Origin: Fictibacillus phosphorivorans | GTDB lineage: Bacteria > Bacillota > Bacilli > Bacillales > Fictibacillaceae | Assembly (NCBI RefSeq): GCF_023715845.1 | Contig: NZ_JAMBOR010000003.1 | Coordinates: 1 to 64,000, forward strand | DNA: 64,000 nt | Reading direction: 5' to 3' | The notes under the pieces: generated by a model | Told to the model about the DNA's origin: nothing | What the model saw: the letters and a program-made list of their open reading frames with translations, nothing else | The model's database searches: none | Position numbers and translations under genes: made by a program | Shown: one piece after another, positions 18,046 to 26,626 of the stretch | Layout of the letters: every line of letters starts with the position of its first letter | Numbering within the stretch: the stretch's first letter is position 1

Positions 18046-18770
18046 CGCTCGTCACCTGCTGCTTTCTTTTCAACGTTTAATAGATTTAAAATATGTGCTT
18101 TCTGTTTTGAGAGATAAGCATCTCCACGCGTTCTAGGCTTTGGCTTCTCGACAGTTACTTCAGCAAAAACTTCTCCAGGCTGACCTTTTAGGATGAAGAT
18201 TCTGTCACACAGGTAGAGTGCTTCATCAATATCGTGTGTAACTAGGAGCATGGTCGTTTGTTTCTTTTGCCAAATGGATAGAAGGAGGTCCTGCAGCTGC
18301 ATCTTTGTAAAGGCGTCTAACGCACTGAACGGTTCATCCAAGAGGAGCACCTCTGGATCTGTGATCAGTGCTCTCGCGATTGCTGTCCGTTGTGCCATCC
18401 CACCAGAAAGATCTTTCGGATAATGATGATCAAAGCCTGTCAGTCCTACCAAGTCTAAATATGTTTGGTATTTGTTCGATTTTCGTTCTTCTTTTTCAAG
18501 ACCAAACGAAATGTTATCTTTCACAGTCAGCCATGGCAAAAGCCGTGGTTCTTGAAACATCATCCCGATCGTGTCTTTTCCTTCTTGTGAAGAAATCTTA
18601 CCTTCGTAGTTCGGATCGAGTCCTGACAGTACCCGGAGCAGTGTACTTTTTCCGCATCCGCTCGTTCCTAAGATTCCAATGATCTCACCCTTATCTACAG
18701 TGAAGTTTATGTTCTGGAATCCGGCCTGATTATTATTGAACGTCCGTTTTAAACGATTGATCTGAAGCAT
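18042..18770 (-). CDS. Sulfonate/taurine-type ABC transporter ATPase (SsuB-like)
   Basis: Nucleotide-binding subunit, 242 residues, with Walker A GTSGCGKST, Q-loop MMFQEPRLLPW, signature LSGGMAQR and Walker B VLLLDEPFSALD. The RLLPW sequence after the Q-loop is common in the nitrate/sulfonate/taurine (NitT/TauT) family. It is followed with a 4-bp overlap by the acyl-CoA synthetase gene and preceded by the permease gene, so it powers the importer encoded here. Confidence 0.9.
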   Translation of the reverse strand: MLQINRLKRTFNNNQAGFQNINFTVDKGEIIGILGTSGCGKSTLLRVLSGLDPNYEGKISSQEGKDTIGMMFQEPRLLPWLTVKDNISFGLEKEERKSNKYQTYLDLVGLTGFDHHYPKDLSGGMAQRTAIARALITDPEVLLLDEPFSALDAFTKMQLQDLLLSIWQKKQTTMLLVTHDIDEALYLCDRIFILKGQPGEVFAEVTVEKPKPRTRGDAYLSKQKAHILNLLNVEKKAAGDER

Positions 18771-18785
18771 CTGTTTTCCCTCCTT

Positions 18786-19637
18786 CTACGCTTGATTGCT
18801 TAAGCTGTCCTGCCATTTTAGAGAGCGATATTCGATATATTTTAAAATTGCGTCTGTCACTTTTCCTAATAAAGCAAAAAGCAGGATACTGGCAATGACC
18901 GTGTCCGGTGAATACGTGTTCTGACCGACGACCAGCAGATAGCCTAACCCTTCACTTGCTCCCATCAGTTCTGCTGCGACAACAAACATCCAGCCAAGCC
19001 CGAGTCCGCTTCTCATTCCAGTAATAAAAGATGGCAGTGCAGCTGGTAAAATGATGCGCTTCGTCAGTTGAAAGGGAGAAAGTTGATAGATTTTGCCTAC
19101 CTCTATCAGCTTTCGGTCAACCCCTTGGATGCCTGCTACGATATTCAAATACACGGGGAAGAATACACCGACTGCGATTAACGATATTTTAGAAGGTTCA
19201 CCGATTCCCATCCATAGAATAAAGAGCGGTACCCATGCCAGTGAAGGAATGGAACGAACGGCTTGAAATAATGGGTCAAGCAGTTGTTCCGCTGTTTTGG
19301 CATAGCCGACGACAGCTCCAATCACAACCGCAGCTCCTGTACCAATCGCAAATCCTAAGAAAACGCGTGTTAATGTGATTGAAACATGGCCGAACAAAGA
19401 GCCGTCTCTGTACATACTGATTACTTTTTCTAAAATAACGCTTGGTGCCGGAAGCAGGTGAGGCGCCAGCAATCCAGCTTTCGCCGCCAGTTCCCAAGCG
19501 ATGAGCAGGACGATCGGCAGAATGGATCCAAGAACAAAACCACGTCCTCTTCTGAATAAAGGTTTTTTAGTTGAAAGCTTAGTAACGGTTGTTCTCTCAC
19601 CTGCTTTCCACTTTTGCGTTTCTGAAATCACTGGCAC
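18786..19637 (-). CDS. Sulfonate/taurine-type ABC transporter permease (SsuC-like)
   Basis: Membrane subunit of 283 residues with a charged cytoplasmic N-terminus and six predicted helices. The EAA-type loop is recognisable in LIEVGKIYQLSPFQLTKRIILPAALPSFITGMRSGLGLGWMFVVAAELMGA, characteristic of NitT/TauT permeases. It lies between the binding-protein and ATPase genes of the operon, spaced 18 bp and 15 bp. Confidence 0.9.
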   Translation of the reverse strand: MPVISETQKWKAGERTTVTKLSTKKPLFRRGRGFVLGSILPIVLLIAWELAAKAGLLAPHLLPAPSVILEKVISMYRDGSLFGHVSITLTRVFLGFAIGTGAAVVIGAVVGYAKTAEQLLDPLFQAVRSIPSLAWVPLFILWMGIGEPSKISLIAVGVFFPVYLNIVAGIQGVDRKLIEVGKIYQLSPFQLTKRIILPAALPSFITGMRSGLGLGWMFVVAAELMGASEGLGYLLVVGQNTYSPDTVIASILLFALLGKVTDAILKYIEYRSLKWQDSLSNQA

Positions 19638-19655
19638 GTCCTCCTTCCTTCTGAG

Positions 19656-20642
19656 TTATTTATTAATTACTTTTTCTGCATACTTAGGGTTGATCAGCTC
19701 TTTTACGAGTTTCTGAATGTCTGTATCCTGTTTGACAATCTCTTCTGTTTGAAGTACTTCGCCTGCAGCCGATATAGCTTTTTCGTGCTGTGATCCTGGA
19801 ACAGGTTCCGCGAAGTTATTTCGTTCGAGTTGTTTTTTAGCGACATCTTCTTTAATCCCTGCCTCTTCAGATAAAAGTTTTGCTGCTTCCTCTGGGTTCT
19901 CGATCGTCCACTTTCTTGCTTTTTCGTATAGCTCGATCACTTGCTCCACTTGTTTCGGATGGTTCTTAGCAAAATCCGAACGAACATTCAGCGTTCCGTA
20001 CGTATTGAAATCTTTATTGCGGTAAATATATTTCCCGCCAGATTCTAACTCAGTTTTTGCCATGTGCGGATCAAGCCCTGCCCATGCATCAACTTGACCG
20101 TCGACCAGTGCGTTCGCTCCATCAGCATGCTGAAGGTTTACGATCTGAACATCTTTTGCTGAAAGCCCAGCCTCACTCAGTGAACGTAATAAAAAGATGT
20201 GAGGATCGGTCCCAAATGTTGCTGCTACCTTTTTTCCTTTCAAGTCTTTGACATCCTTTACGGTGTTGCCTTCTTTCGTAAGAAGTGCCGTCCATTCAGG
20301 TTGTGAATAGATATAGACCGATTCGATCGGTGCACCTTTATCTTTTGCGATTAGAGCTGCTGCTCCCGCTGTGGAACCAAAGTCTACACTGTCTGAATTC
20401 AGAAATTCCAGTGCTTTGTTGCTTCCTTGGCTCTGAACCCACTCGATCTCAATGCCTTCTTTTTTAAACTTCTCTTCTGCCCAGCCGAATTTTTTCAATG
20501 CTAGACTTGTCGGCGAATAGAACGCATAATCCAATCTAATCTTTTCTGGTTTTTCTCCTTTTTTTGCTGAGCTCGAACAGCCTCCTAATAGTAGCGCAGC
20601 TGCTAAACTCACAAGCAGCGTTCCTTTCCACCAATTCTTCAT
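19656..20642 (-). CDS. Sulfonate-type ABC transporter substrate-binding lipoprotein (SsuA-like)
   Basis: Extracellular solute-binding lipoprotein of about 328 residues. The N-terminus MKNWWKG is followed by a hydrophobic stretch and the lipobox LLGGC. An upstream in-frame ATG exists at 20666, but GGAGGG lies 8 nt before the ATG at 20642, so the shorter form is chosen. The body resembles aliphatic sulfonate binding proteins (DYAFYSPTSLALKKFGW, EFLNSDSVDFGSTAGAAAL, VDAWAGLDPHMA). No sulfonate monooxygenase gene is present in the window, so the ligand could be another sulfur compound. Confidence 0.9.
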   Translation of the reverse strand: MKNWWKGTLLVSLAAALLLGGCSSSAKKGEKPEKIRLDYAFYSPTSLALKKFGWAEEKFKKEGIEIEWVQSQGSNKALEFLNSDSVDFGSTAGAAALIAKDKGAPIESVYIYSQPEWTALLTKEGNTVKDVKDLKGKKVAATFGTDPHIFLLRSLSEAGLSAKDVQIVNLQHADGANALVDGQVDAWAGLDPHMAKTELESGGKYIYRNKDFNTYGTLNVRSDFAKNHPKQVEQVIELYEKARKWTIENPEEAAKLLSEEAGIKEDVAKKQLERNNFAEPVPGSQHEKAISAAGEVLQTEEIVKQDTDIQKLVKELINPKYAEKVINK

Positions 20643-20682
20643 TCGAATTTCCCTCCACTGTTGCATCTCTGTATGTCTTTAT

Positions 20683-22473
20683 TTAAATTTCACATGCATA
20701 CGTAGCAATTGTCCCTCTTAAACGCTGTGCCTCTTTATAGGTACAACGATTATGAACCACGTCAATTCCCGCTTCTTTTGCGATCTTCGCCGCTTCCGGT
20801 GAGATAACCCCTTCTTGCAGCCAAAATACTTTTGGCTGGGTAATGGCTGCTTCTTTCGCAAGTTCGATCGCGGCTTCAGGGCTTCTAAACACTTGAACCA
20901 CATCAACTGGGAACGGAATCGACTTAAGATCAGGATAAGCTTTTTCATCAAGTACTTCCGTTTCTCTTGGATTTACCGGCACGATTTTATATCCAAGACG
21001 CTGCATCTTTCGTGCAAGTCTGTGACTTGGTCTTGCTGGGTTTGAACTTAGCCCGACGATTGCAAGTGTCTTTGGCCGCTGAATCTCCTGCCCGTTCTCT
21101 ACTGCTCTGTACAGAGACGACTGCAGTGCCCAGCGGATCACTCCTTCATCATTGATCGTAATCTCTTTATTTTCTGTCTCAATTCCCGTTGCCGTTTGAA
21201 TCGCCCGATCTAAATCATTTGTTAAATCTTTTACTGATTCGAGACCGATGGATAAGCGAATCAATTCTTCCGTTACTCCAGTAGCTTTTAATTCCTCATC
21301 ACTTAACTGCTGATGAGTGGTTGACGCAGGATGAATGATGAGTGATTTTGCATCCCCGACGTTGGCAACATGCGACCAGAGGGAAATGTTATCGATCACT
21401 TTTTTACCGGCATCACGTCCGCCTTTAATGCCAAAGTTCACGATCGAACCAAAACCGTTCGTTAAATACTTTTTCGCAAGCTCATGACTGCGATGGGATT
21501 TAAGGCCAGGGTAGGAAACCCAATCGACCGCTGGATGTTTTTCAAGATATTCTGCAACCTCTTGCGCATTTTTTGCATGTTTTTCAACACGCAGGTGCAA
21601 CGTTTCTAATCCTTGTAAAAGCAAGAACGCGTTATGCGGACTTAAGCATGCACCGAAATCTCGTAAAAGCTGAACCCGAAGTTTCGTAGCGAACGCGAGC
21701 GTTCCAAAGTCTGTCGCATATCTTAATCCGTTATAGCTGCGGTCTGGCTCAGTGAAACCCGGGAATTTTTCTGAGTTCCAATTGAAGCGACCCCCATCAA
21801 CGACCACGCCGCCAATCGCTGTACCATGACCGCCGATCCATTTCGTCGCAGAATGGATAACAATATCGGCTCCCCAGCTCAATGGCTTCGTCACATATGG
21901 TGTAGCGAATGTATTATCGATCAAAAGCGGCACTCCGTTTTCGTGTGCAATATCTGCAACTGCCTCAATATCAAGAACGTTCAGGCTTGGATTTCCGATA
22001 GTTTCAGCAAAGAACGCTTTCGTGTTTGGAGTAACCGCCTTTCTGAAGTTTTCAGGATCCTCTGCATCAACGAACTTTACGTTGATTCCGTATTTCGGGA
22101 GAGTGATGGAAAAGAGATTGTAAGTCCCTCCATATAGGTTTGTTGCTGCTACGATCTCGTCTCCTGCTTGTGCGATGTTTAGGATAGCGAGAGCGATCGC
22201 CGACATTCCTGAAGAAGTTGCCACTGCTGCCACTCCGTCTTCTAGAAGTGCTACTCTTTTTTCAAATACATCAACGGTTGGATTTCCGATTCGGCTATAG
22301 ATATTTCCTGGTTCATCAAGTGCGAATAAGCTTTGTGCATGATCGGTATCCGAAAAAACATAAGAGGTCGTTTGATAGACGGGTACCGCACGTGAACCCG
22401 TAGTCGGATCAGGTGCTTGCCCTCCGTGTAAAAGCAATGTGTCTATATCGTATCCATCATGTGATTTTGTCAT
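20683..22473 (-). CDS. metY: O-acetylhomoserine sulfhydrylase fused to a CoA-binding domain
   Basis: The first 430 or so residues are a PLP-dependent Cys/Met metabolism enzyme that makes homocysteine from O-acetylhomoserine and sulfide (MetY type): TLLLHGGQ, the PLP region LLIDNTFATPYV and the Schiff-base Lys in IHSATKWIGGHGTAIGG. Residues about 468-596 are a separate YccU-type CoA-binding domain (LAIVGLSSNPARPSHRLARKM, VPVNPRE, VDVVQVFRSPE, FWLQEGVISPEAA). Stand-alone MetY proteins end near residue 430, so this is a fusion; I see no frame break between the parts. It is the first gene after the S-box leader. The extra domain may sense CoA or an acyl-CoA; this is inference. Confidence 0.93.
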   Translation of the reverse strand: MTKSHDGYDIDTLLLHGGQAPDPTTGSRAVPVYQTTSYVFSDTDHAQSLFALDEPGNIYSRIGNPTVDVFEKRVALLEDGVAAVATSSGMSAIALAILNIAQAGDEIVAATNLYGGTYNLFSITLPKYGINVKFVDAEDPENFRKAVTPNTKAFFAETIGNPSLNVLDIEAVADIAHENGVPLLIDNTFATPYVTKPLSWGADIVIHSATKWIGGHGTAIGGVVVDGGRFNWNSEKFPGFTEPDRSYNGLRYATDFGTLAFATKLRVQLLRDFGACLSPHNAFLLLQGLETLHLRVEKHAKNAQEVAEYLEKHPAVDWVSYPGLKSHRSHELAKKYLTNGFGSIVNFGIKGGRDAGKKVIDNISLWSHVANVGDAKSLIIHPASTTHQQLSDEELKATGVTEELIRLSIGLESVKDLTNDLDRAIQTATGIETENKEITINDEGVIRWALQSSLYRAVENGQEIQRPKTLAIVGLSSNPARPSHRLARKMQRLGYKIVPVNPRETEVLDEKAYPDLKSIPFPVDVVQVFRSPEAAIELAKEAAITQPKVFWLQEGVISPEAAKIAKEAGIDVVHNRCTYKEAQRLRGTIATYACEI

Positions 22474-22611
22474 ATAAATCTCTCCTTTTCTTGTCTAATT
22501 TCAATAAAACATATAGGAAAACTAGGGATAATAGTTAGTACTTTTTCCCTTAACCGATATGAACTTTTAAAAGTGAAAATTGAAAGGAAGTATTTGTGAA
22601 GTTTAGAAGAG

Positions 22612-22650
22612 GAAAAAAGAAAAATCCTCTTCCTAAGAAGAGGATTCCGG
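22612..22650 (-). terminator. metY: S-box-controlled intrinsic terminator
   Basis: AATCCTCTTC and GAAGAGGATT pair around TTAGG, followed by TTTTTCTTTTTT on the minus strand. It forms the off-state terminator of the riboswitch, ahead of the metY start. Confidence 0.9.
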
Positions 22651-22776
22651 CCTCCTCTTATCTGTCAGATCGAAAATGATCTGTAGGAATTGGCACCTTT
22701 CCAAACCGAATGGGGTTTGTTGGTTGCCGGGCTTCATCGGGCCTAGTCCCTCCGCCTCTCTGGATAAGAGATATCA
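22640..22776 (-). ncRNA. S-box (SAM-I) riboswitch leader
   Basis: On the minus strand the leader shows the S-box consensus: CTTATCCAGAGAGGCGGAGG, GGACTAGGCCCGATGAAGCC, CGGCAACC, then a P3/P4 region and CAGATAAGAGG closing helix P1. SAM binding stabilises P1 and lets the downstream terminator form, so the operon is off when methionine is plentiful. It controls metY and probably all seven genes down to hom, since gaps between them are short and no other promoter is evident. Confidence 0.95.
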
Positions 22777-22789
22777 AATTATGTTTAAC

Positions 22790-22807
22790 ACATTAACGTG
22801 TTAATGT
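22790..22807. promoter_or_regulatory. Perfect inverted repeat near the transcription start of the met operon
   Basis: ACATTAAC-GT-GTTAATGT is an 8-bp perfect inverted repeat placed about 13-30 bp downstream of the expected transcription start and before the riboswitch. It could be a repressor operator or a short 5' hairpin. Confidence 0.5.
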
Positions 22808-22827
22808 TCGTTTTGTTCTTGAATAGG

Positions 22828-22857
22828 ATTATAGTGCATTCGCTTTTTAAAAGTCAA
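22828..22857 (-). promoter_or_regulatory. Sigma-A promoter of the methionine/sulfur operon
   Basis: On the minus strand TTGACT (22852-22857) and TATAAT (22828-22833) are separated by 18 bp, immediately upstream of the inverted repeat and S-box leader. Confidence 0.85.
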
Positions 22858-22946
22858 CCGTTTTTTGAAAACTTTTAAAAGTCCGTACATTATGCTCAGG
22901 GTTCAACAGTCAGTTTGAACCTAAGATTATGCCCAGACTATGCATG

Positions 22947-24050
22947 TTATGCCAACTTCGTTCCACTTTTTTCCCACTGAAACTCTTCCATTCTCTTAAC
23001 GAGTACAGGGATTCTGTTCGCAATTGCTGTTTTTTCTCCGTACCGAATTTTCTTCTCATTAGTCAGCTCCTGAGTTTGAAGGAGCTTGAACTGGTAGGCT
23101 GCTAAATTAGTCAGTTTTATGAACGCCTCTTGTTTCACTCGTCTCTTCACATCGGCATCACCCATACAGTAACCTTCCATAAATCCATCAGCGATGGTTT
23201 GCAGCTTTTCCTCAAACTGATCAAACTGATGCTTTGCATAGCGTGATGCATTAAAAAATGTGGGAAACAGGGTTTGATAATTGTTTACAAAGTTGCCTGC
23301 TAAAGAATCACCGCTGTATAAAATCGGGAACGGGTCGACCAAGCTTACCCTTCCATCGGTATGAAGCAATATATTTTCAGGAGAAGTGTCCTGATTGGTA
23401 AGAACAATTTGGGATTCATCGAGCTTTCTATTCAAAACACAGTCTTCTAAATGGGACAAGACTGTTGAGAGAATCGGCTGATTATAATGTCGAATGAACG
23501 CTTCAAAATTCCTTACATATTCTTCATTTTCATTCTTCATGAAATCCTTAACACTAGACTGGAACTGTCCTTCAATATCTGTGCCGTTCCATTTCAAATA
23601 ACCGAATCCTCTTAAAGCGTGGTTTGATGTGTTCATCTTTCGGAAGAATTCCCCAATTTCAGCACCAGCCTGAAATGCTTCCATGAACGTTAAATTCTCA
23701 AGTTTTAATGCTTTACCAGCATATGATTCTACTGTAAATGTCTTGTCTACCTCTACATGATAGTAAAAAAACTCGGGACAGATACCCGGTTTTACACCGT
23801 TTGCTAATTGATAATAGGCTTTTGTTCCTGCATATTCTGCTAGGCTTGCTGCCTCATCAAACGCTACCTTTTTCCCGTATGCCACCTGCATCGGAAACCT
23901 TACGACTACCGGTTCCCCGGTCTGCAGTTGAACAAGATAGGCCTGATGCCAAGCGCCTTCACCTAAATATTGAACCTGAGTGGGATCTTTTAAAGGTTCC
24001 ATCCCGCTCTTATGCAGCGCAAAGTCTATTAAATCAAGTGTTTCTTTCAT
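22947..24050 (-). CDS. Aminoglycoside phosphotransferase (APH)-fold kinase
   Basis: A 367-residue protein with a kinase-like fold. Visible features are the nucleotide-binding VVVRFPMQ (Lys replaced by Arg), the catalytic loop TNQDTSPENILL (Brenner-type NxD..N) and the metal-binding LVDPFPILYSGD. It is closer to the metabolic or homoserine/choline-type kinases than to true resistance enzymes. The substrate is unknown. Monocistronic; it lies upstream of the met operon on the same strand but is separated from it by 470 bp holding the promoter and riboswitch. Confidence 0.75.
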   Translation of the reverse strand: MKETLDLIDFALHKSGMEPLKDPTQVQYLGEGAWHQAYLVQLQTGEPVVVRFPMQVAYGKKVAFDEAASLAEYAGTKAYYQLANGVKPGICPEFFYYHVEVDKTFTVESYAGKALKLENLTFMEAFQAGAEIGEFFRKMNTSNHALRGFGYLKWNGTDIEGQFQSSVKDFMKNENEEYVRNFEAFIRHYNQPILSTVLSHLEDCVLNRKLDESQIVLTNQDTSPENILLHTDGRVSLVDPFPILYSGDSLAGNFVNNYQTLFPTFFNASRYAKHQFDQFEEKLQTIADGFMEGYCMGDADVKRRVKQEAFIKLTNLAAYQFKLLQTQELTNEKKIRYGEKTAIANRIPVLVKRMEEFQWEKSGTKLA

Positions 24051-24198
24051 AGATATTCCTCTTTCTTGTTCATCATACTTTTATCATACATATAATTCGA
24101 TGACTGTCGAAAAAAATCCTTTTTTCCACATTTTACTGAGTGTTGGAGAGTGATAGCTGAGGTTTATAACCGTGCATATATCTCAATAAGCGAGTATT

Positions 24199-24249
24199 AA
24201 AAAACCGGCCACTCCATGTCATTTACTGACAGAAGTAGCCGGTTTTTTA
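24199..24249 (-). terminator. Terminator after the nitroreductase gene
   Basis: AAAAAACCGGC and GCCGGTTTTTT flank an inner stem. It is adjacent to the nitroreductase stop codon. Confidence 0.8.
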
Positions 24250-24915
24250 TTAATCTACGTACGTTACAATTTCTTCAACGGGTTTACGAGCCAGCTTTTT
24301 TGGCTGATCTTGCGGATGGCCAAGTGAGATGACCATATTAATCTGCTTTTGAGCAGGGATATCTAAATATTCACGGATCTCCTCTTGTGCTAAAAGAACG
24401 GGACCTGTCATCGGACAAGATCCTAGACCGCGCGCGTGGGCTGCGAGCATTAGGTTCTGGATAGCGAGACAGCTGCTCTTAATGCCTTCTTCTTCCCATA
24501 CGGACTCTTCTGCAAGCTCGATCGGATCAAAGATTTTTTCTCGGAATTTAGATTCATATGGAGTTGCTAAACAAATGATCAATACAGGAGCTCCCGAGAA
24601 CGCTGTAGCGTAAGGACCGAATGAACGTGTCAGCAGTTTTGCTTCCTTCGTCTTTCCGTTTTCTTCTGCTTTTGCAGCAAGTTTATGAATGGCATCCCAT
24701 GTCATTTCTTCAATCTTCTTCACTTTATTTCTATTACGGATCACAATAAATTCCCACGTCTGAGAGTTTGTGTCACTAGGTGCATAACGAGCACAATCCA
24801 TGATTTCATACAGATCTTCCTCAGCAACACCTTCATCAGTAAACTTACGGACACTTCTTCTGCCGTGAATAATTTCTTTAAAGTCTTCGTAATTCATTTT
24901 TGTCTCCTCTGACAC
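24250..24915 (-). CDS. Nitroreductase family protein
   Basis: Flavin-dependent oxidoreductase of 221 residues. The FMN-binding start GRRSVRKFTDE, the APSDTNSQTWEFIVI region and the late AHARGLGSCPMTGPVLL and ISLGHPQ motifs are typical of the family, which reduces nitroaromatics, quinones or activated double bonds using NAD(P)H. The start codon has a GGAGAC site about 8 nt upstream. Physiological substrate is not evident. Confidence 0.9.
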   Translation of the reverse strand: MSEETKMNYEDFKEIIHGRRSVRKFTDEGVAEEDLYEIMDCARYAPSDTNSQTWEFIVIRNRNKVKKIEEMTWDAIHKLAAKAEENGKTKEAKLLTRSFGPYATAFSGAPVLIICLATPYESKFREKIFDPIELAEESVWEEEGIKSSCLAIQNLMLAAHARGLGSCPMTGPVLLAQEEIREYLDIPAQKQINMVISLGHPQDQPKKLARKPVEEIVTYVD

Positions 24916-24969
24916 AAGTAATAGTTAATACTTGTATTATACAAAAGATTGGAACGACCTACAAAAAAC

Positions 24970-25001
24970 GAAAAAACAGTGCTTATTTTGCACTGTTCTT
25001 A
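24970..25001 (-). terminator. Terminator overlapping the end of the 77-residue membrane protein gene
   Basis: AACAGTGC and GCACTGTT pair around TTATTTT, with a T run on the minus strand. The stem includes the last codons and the stop. Confidence 0.75.
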
Positions 25002-25216
25002 GGAGTGGAATCTTTCCTTTTATCGCCCTTCATCCTTAATCCAACCGCGATCAGGGAGGCACCTAACAAAACACTGACGATGTAGAGTGTATCCGTATCC
25101 AAGCCCCTTGTCTGTACCACTGTTTTATCTGCTTGATCACCTATAAAAAATGTGCTGATAAGAACTATAAGACCTGCTGTTATAAGTCCTGCCTTTATCC
25201 ATGGTTTCATCTTCAA
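24983..25216 (-). CDS. Small hypothetical membrane protein
   Basis: A 77-residue protein with two hydrophobic segments (about 8-26 and 44-62) and a Lys/Asp-rich tail. GGTGGTTTGAAG lies just upstream of the ATG. It has its own terminator. No family is recognised. Confidence 0.6.
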   Translation of the reverse strand: MKMKPWIKAGLITAGLIVLISTFFIGDQADKTVVQTRGLDTDTLYIVSVLLGASLIAVGLRMKGDKRKDSTPKNSAK

Positions 25217-25297
25217 ACCACCTTTTTCCTTTTACAATTAACATATTCGAAGGAAAAAACAGAATACCAATAACATAAAAAAAACAAATCCTTGGCA

Positions 25298-25811
25298 TTA
25301 GTTCGCTTTAGCCAATTTCATCCTTTCTTCAACAAATGACCTTACTTCATCTTCTATCTTTTTCTTAATCATAAATTCAACATAATGGTTTTCCATATGG
25401 AAGCCCCCAGTTTGGATATCCAGGATTATCTGCCTGAAGACCCGTTATCCATTCAACCGAATCAACCTGTTGCCATTCATAGAAATGTTTTGCTGACACA
25501 ATCCCATTCATACCGACCGCTCCGCGTAAGATTTGGGTAAAATACAAAAGGATAAGAATGAGAATTAAAGAGAGCATCATTACGTTTACAGGTAATGATA
25601 ATTTCAAAAAACCAAAACCTTGCGTAATAATGACAATAATCACTATCTCATACGTCCAAAAGTTCTTCTGCGTATATTCGCCACTATAAGATAACCCAAA
25701 CACCGGCACTGATTTCTTTTTATCATGTATGTTCTTTATTAGATAAAAAACAGCGGTTCCTATACCGGTCATAATGAAAATACTTAAGACGATATCAATT
25801 ATTAACCCCAT
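25298..25811 (-). pseudogene. Frameshifted membrane protein gene with DUF5673-like C-terminus
   Basis: The frame from 25811 runs 144 residues to a stop at 25377, with three hydrophobic helices then GMNGIVSAKHFYEWQQVDSVEWI, like the start of a DUF5673-type domain. The last residues (GYPNWGLPYGKPLC) do not fit. The next frame continues in a plausible way: VFRQIILDIQTGG, then EFMIKKKIEDEVRSFVEERM, ending at TAA 25298-25300. A one-base shift near 25430-25445 (ACGGGTC) would join them. Either a true frameshift or a sequence error; alternatively the part from ATG 25396 is a separate 32-residue overlapping gene. Confidence 0.55.
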
Positions 25812-25897
25812 GCTTGCCTCCCCTTGTTTTTCTCTCTATTTAGTAATAACGTTTATGGAATGGAAAAAGTTTCAATACAAAAAACGCTGACACACGT

Positions 25898-26521
25898 TCA
25901 GCGTCTAAACAACCATCTGTATGTATTTAGGCTTAACAGGTTTAAAAATACCCCACCGGCTAACCCAGCCAATATGTCTATCATATAGTGGATTCCGAGT
26001 CTCACTCTGCTGACTCCAATCATAATTAAAAACAGAAATGAGATTAAAAGTGTCCATACATTCCTCCACAAACCTGATAAGAAAAGAAGCAATCCATAAA
26101 AACCAGCAGCATTCATAGTATGCGCACTCGGATAGCCATACTTGCTTGCTTCCATTAATCTTTCCCATTGTGGCGGCTTTCTTTTAAACAACAATTTACA
26201 AAAGGCATTCATTATCCGGATACCCATCACATTAAAAAGAATTAATCTGCTCTTGTCCCGATCCCGTGTGTGTTGATAACTGAAAAATAGCATAACCCCA
26301 AGAGGAATTATGAAAAATCCTGATCCTAGTCTTGAAAAAAGCACCATTAGTGGATACGGCAGTTGATCTGAATTATAAATAGAATGACTCCATCTTTTAT
26401 CAAGTGAAAAGTATGGTTCTTGATTTCTGATTAACGTCAAATACGCAAAAAGACCACCTGTAAACACCATTGCCAATAAGGATAGGAGCGTATAGCTTGT
26501 TTTCTTTTTCCGACGTACCAT
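25898..26521 (-). CDS. PAP2 family membrane phosphatase
   Basis: Type 2 phosphatidic acid phosphatase-like protein of 207 residues with about six membrane helices. The three catalytic signature parts are visible: KRKPPQWERL (motif 1, near 105), YPSAHT (motif 2, about 131-136) and SRVRLGIHYMIDILAG (motif 3, near 170-185). Likely substrates are lipid phosphates such as phosphatidylglycerophosphate or undecaprenyl pyrophosphate. Monocistronic. Confidence 0.9.
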   Translation of the reverse strand: MVRRKKKTSYTLLSLLAMVFTGGLFAYLTLIRNQEPYFSLDKRWSHSIYNSDQLPYPLMVLFSRLGSGFFIIPLGVMLFFSYQHTRDRDKSRLILFNVMGIRIMNAFCKLLFKRKPPQWERLMEASKYGYPSAHTMNAAGFYGLLLFLSGLWRNVWTLLISFLFLIMIGVSRVRLGIHYMIDILAGLAGGVFLNLLSLNTYRWLFRR

Positions 26522-26586
26522 AGAGCATCACTCACTTAGGTCAAAGTTGGGTTTATTTTTTCCCTAAGCTCGTATAATATTACATG

Positions 26587-26614
26587 AAAAAATGAGCACC
26601 TTCATCAGGTGCCC
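26587..26614 (-). terminator. Terminator after the general stress protein gene
   Basis: GGGCACCTGATGAAGGTGCTC on the minus strand forms a stem-loop followed by a T-rich run, 13 bp after the stop codon. Confidence 0.75.
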
Positions 26615-26626
26615 AGTTACAACCAT

